From CAZKYP01 sp964556885 (GTDB lineage: Bacteria > Planctomycetota > Phycisphaerae > Sedimentisphaerales > Anaerobacaceae): DNA of 6,686 nucleotides. Below the pieces are notes generated by a model. That model was not told where the DNA came from and searched no databases. It saw only the letters and a list, made by a program, of their open reading frames with translations. The stretch lies in contig CAZKYP010000174.1 in NCBI GenBank assembly GCA_964556885.1, forward strand, positions 1 to 6,686, in the 5' to 3' direction. Position numbers and translations under genes: made by a program. Of this stretch, positions 6,008-6,686 are shown piece by piece. Position 1 is the stretch's first letter. Each line of letters opens with the position of its first letter.

Positions 6008-6013
6008 AATATT

Positions 6014-6686
6014 ATGAGTAAGCGATTTGTTTTAATTTTCGTTTTAGTGCTGTCGCTGGTGAGCACAGCCTCCGCCGGTATTGTCTATGTAGATGCTACC
6101 GATGGAGATGGTGGAAACACCACCCTGGCCACAGGCGAAGTATTAGCGGCCGATGATCCTGGAACCGCTGGCAGCGGTGCCGATGGTCTTTGGCGCAAGC
6201 GAGTATTTGCAAATGAGGGTACTATATTCGAGTCCGGCGGTAGCTGGGAGGCGGACCTCAACACAGAAGATTGTCCGCGTCTGATGACTAAGGTCGAGGT
6301 GCCGGAAGGTAACTATGATGTGTACGTATACTTCTGGGCCGATGCTGCTCAGTGGCGTATAAGAGCTGCGTTGGAAGATAGTGAGGGCGACCTGCCGCTT
6401 TTCATTGCCAATGATCCAAACGGCGGGGCAGCAATGGCCGTGGCGGAAGAATTCGAGGAGCCTGTTCCGTTGTTGACCGAAGACAATCGAACTTTATGGC
6501 AGGCATATATTGGTACTTCTGGTGTAACGAGTGCGATTACAGTCTTTATCGACGATGAAGCTGCACACATGACCGGTAATTCCCGCACATGGTACGATGG
6601 GATCGGTTATGCGTCCACTCCCCCAGTTTATCCGGTAAGTCTTGGAGCTTCAGAAGATATTACTATTGATAACGGGCCGCGATGGG
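6014..6686 (+). CDS. N-terminal part of a secreted protein of unrecognised family, probably carbohydrate-binding-like (3' end outside window)
   Basis: The frame is open from ATG 6014 to the window edge, 224 complete codons with no stop. Residues 1-21 (MSKRFVLIFVLVLSLVSTASA) form a clear Sec signal peptide with expected cleavage after A21. The mature part begins GIVYVDATDGDGGNT and looks like one beta-sandwich domain. Its blocks include LWRKRVF (59-65), VPEGNYDVYVYFWADAAQWR (96-115) and NSRTWYDGIGYA (189-200). A new segment appears to start near PPVYPVSLG (203-211). The 'GNYDVYVYFWADA' pattern resembles beta domains seen at the N-terminus of planctomycetal secreted proteins, but I cannot name the family or a catalytic activity. 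The start is supported by the AGGAGG at 6002 and the promoter at 5951-5978. It lies 330 bases downstream of the large secreted protein on the same strand, so it probably belongs to the same surface programme while having its own promoter. Confidence 0.87.
   Translation, partial: MSKRFVLIFVLVLSLVSTASAGIVYVDATDGDGGNTTLATGEVLAADDPGTAGSGADGLWRKRVFANEGTIFESGGSWEADLNTEDCPRLMTKVEVPEGNYDVYVYFWADAAQWRIRAALEDSEGDLPLFIANDPNGGAAMAVAEEFEEPVPLLTEDNRTLWQAYIGTSGVTSAITVFIDDEAAHMTGNSRTWYDGIGYASTPPVYPVSLGASEDITIDNGPRW

Larger units (their letters stand above)
5684..6013. other. Intergenic region with terminator and probable promoter
   Basis: The 330-base gap carries the terminator of the large gene (5734-5770), a CAGGG...CCCTG pairing with an inner CTGCGCAG palindrome (5775-5802), a TAACGTTA palindrome (5901-5908), and a promoter candidate (5951-5978) close to the next gene. 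A 32-codon ATG ORF (5923-6021) overlaps the next start codon, but it begins upstream of the predicted transcription start and lacks a ribosome binding site. No other gene was recognised. Confidence 0.5.

Noticed and set aside
6349..6588. 79-codon minus-strand ORF at the right end
   Set aside because: Antisense to the open + strand frame that starts with a strong ribosome site and signal peptide at 6014.
1..6686. CRISPR array, tRNA/rRNA, insertion sequence or integrase
   Set aside because: No regular spaced repeats, no cloverleaf or rRNA-like sequence, and no transposase or recombinase motifs were found in any reading frame.

Overview
The window most resembles a carbohydrate-responsive surface or secretion locus of a Planctomycetota bacterium, probably class Phycisphaerae (Sedimentisphaerales-like). 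This is an inference from family recognition without a database search. Three things point that way: a pseudopilin-type protein ending in an H-X9-D-W / LKELWTLKW block; long secreted proteins built from TYYWRVDE-type fibronectin-III-like repeats, a PA14 domain and a FEDYND...FVDDIRLY C-terminal domain; and a XylR-type AraC regulator. Coding regions look to be of roughly balanced GC, while the long spacers are clearly AT-rich.

Layout from left to right. (1) 1-101 is the last 32 codons of a + strand gene whose C-terminus is paralogous to the large gene at 3110-5683; it is closed by a strong intrinsic terminator (145-180). (2) 203-1372 (-) is a full-length XylR-like regulator, with a sugar-sensing periplasmic-binding-protein fold fused to an AraC double helix-turn-helix. 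(3) 1373-1847 is a divergent control region. It holds two 15-nt direct repeats spaced 21 bp apart, and the proximal one abuts a rightward promoter with a perfect TATAAT and a poor -35, the arrangement expected of an AraC-type activator site. (4) 1863-2645 (+) encodes a pseudopilin-like protein. (5) 2646-3109 is an AT-rich spacer. (6) 3110-5683 (+) encodes an 857-residue secreted modular protein, followed by a terminator (5734-5770) whose stem resembles the first one. (7) 5684-6013 is a spacer with a plausible extended -10 promoter. (8) 6014 to the window end (+) is the 5' part of another secreted protein, cut by the window edge.

Working model (inference): the regulator senses a sugar and activates the rightward genes, which supply a type IV pilin/T2SS-like minor pilin and large secreted carbohydrate-binding or adhesive proteins for handling an extracellular polysaccharide. 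No catalytic enzyme, transporter, RNA gene, CRISPR array or mobile element was recognised here.
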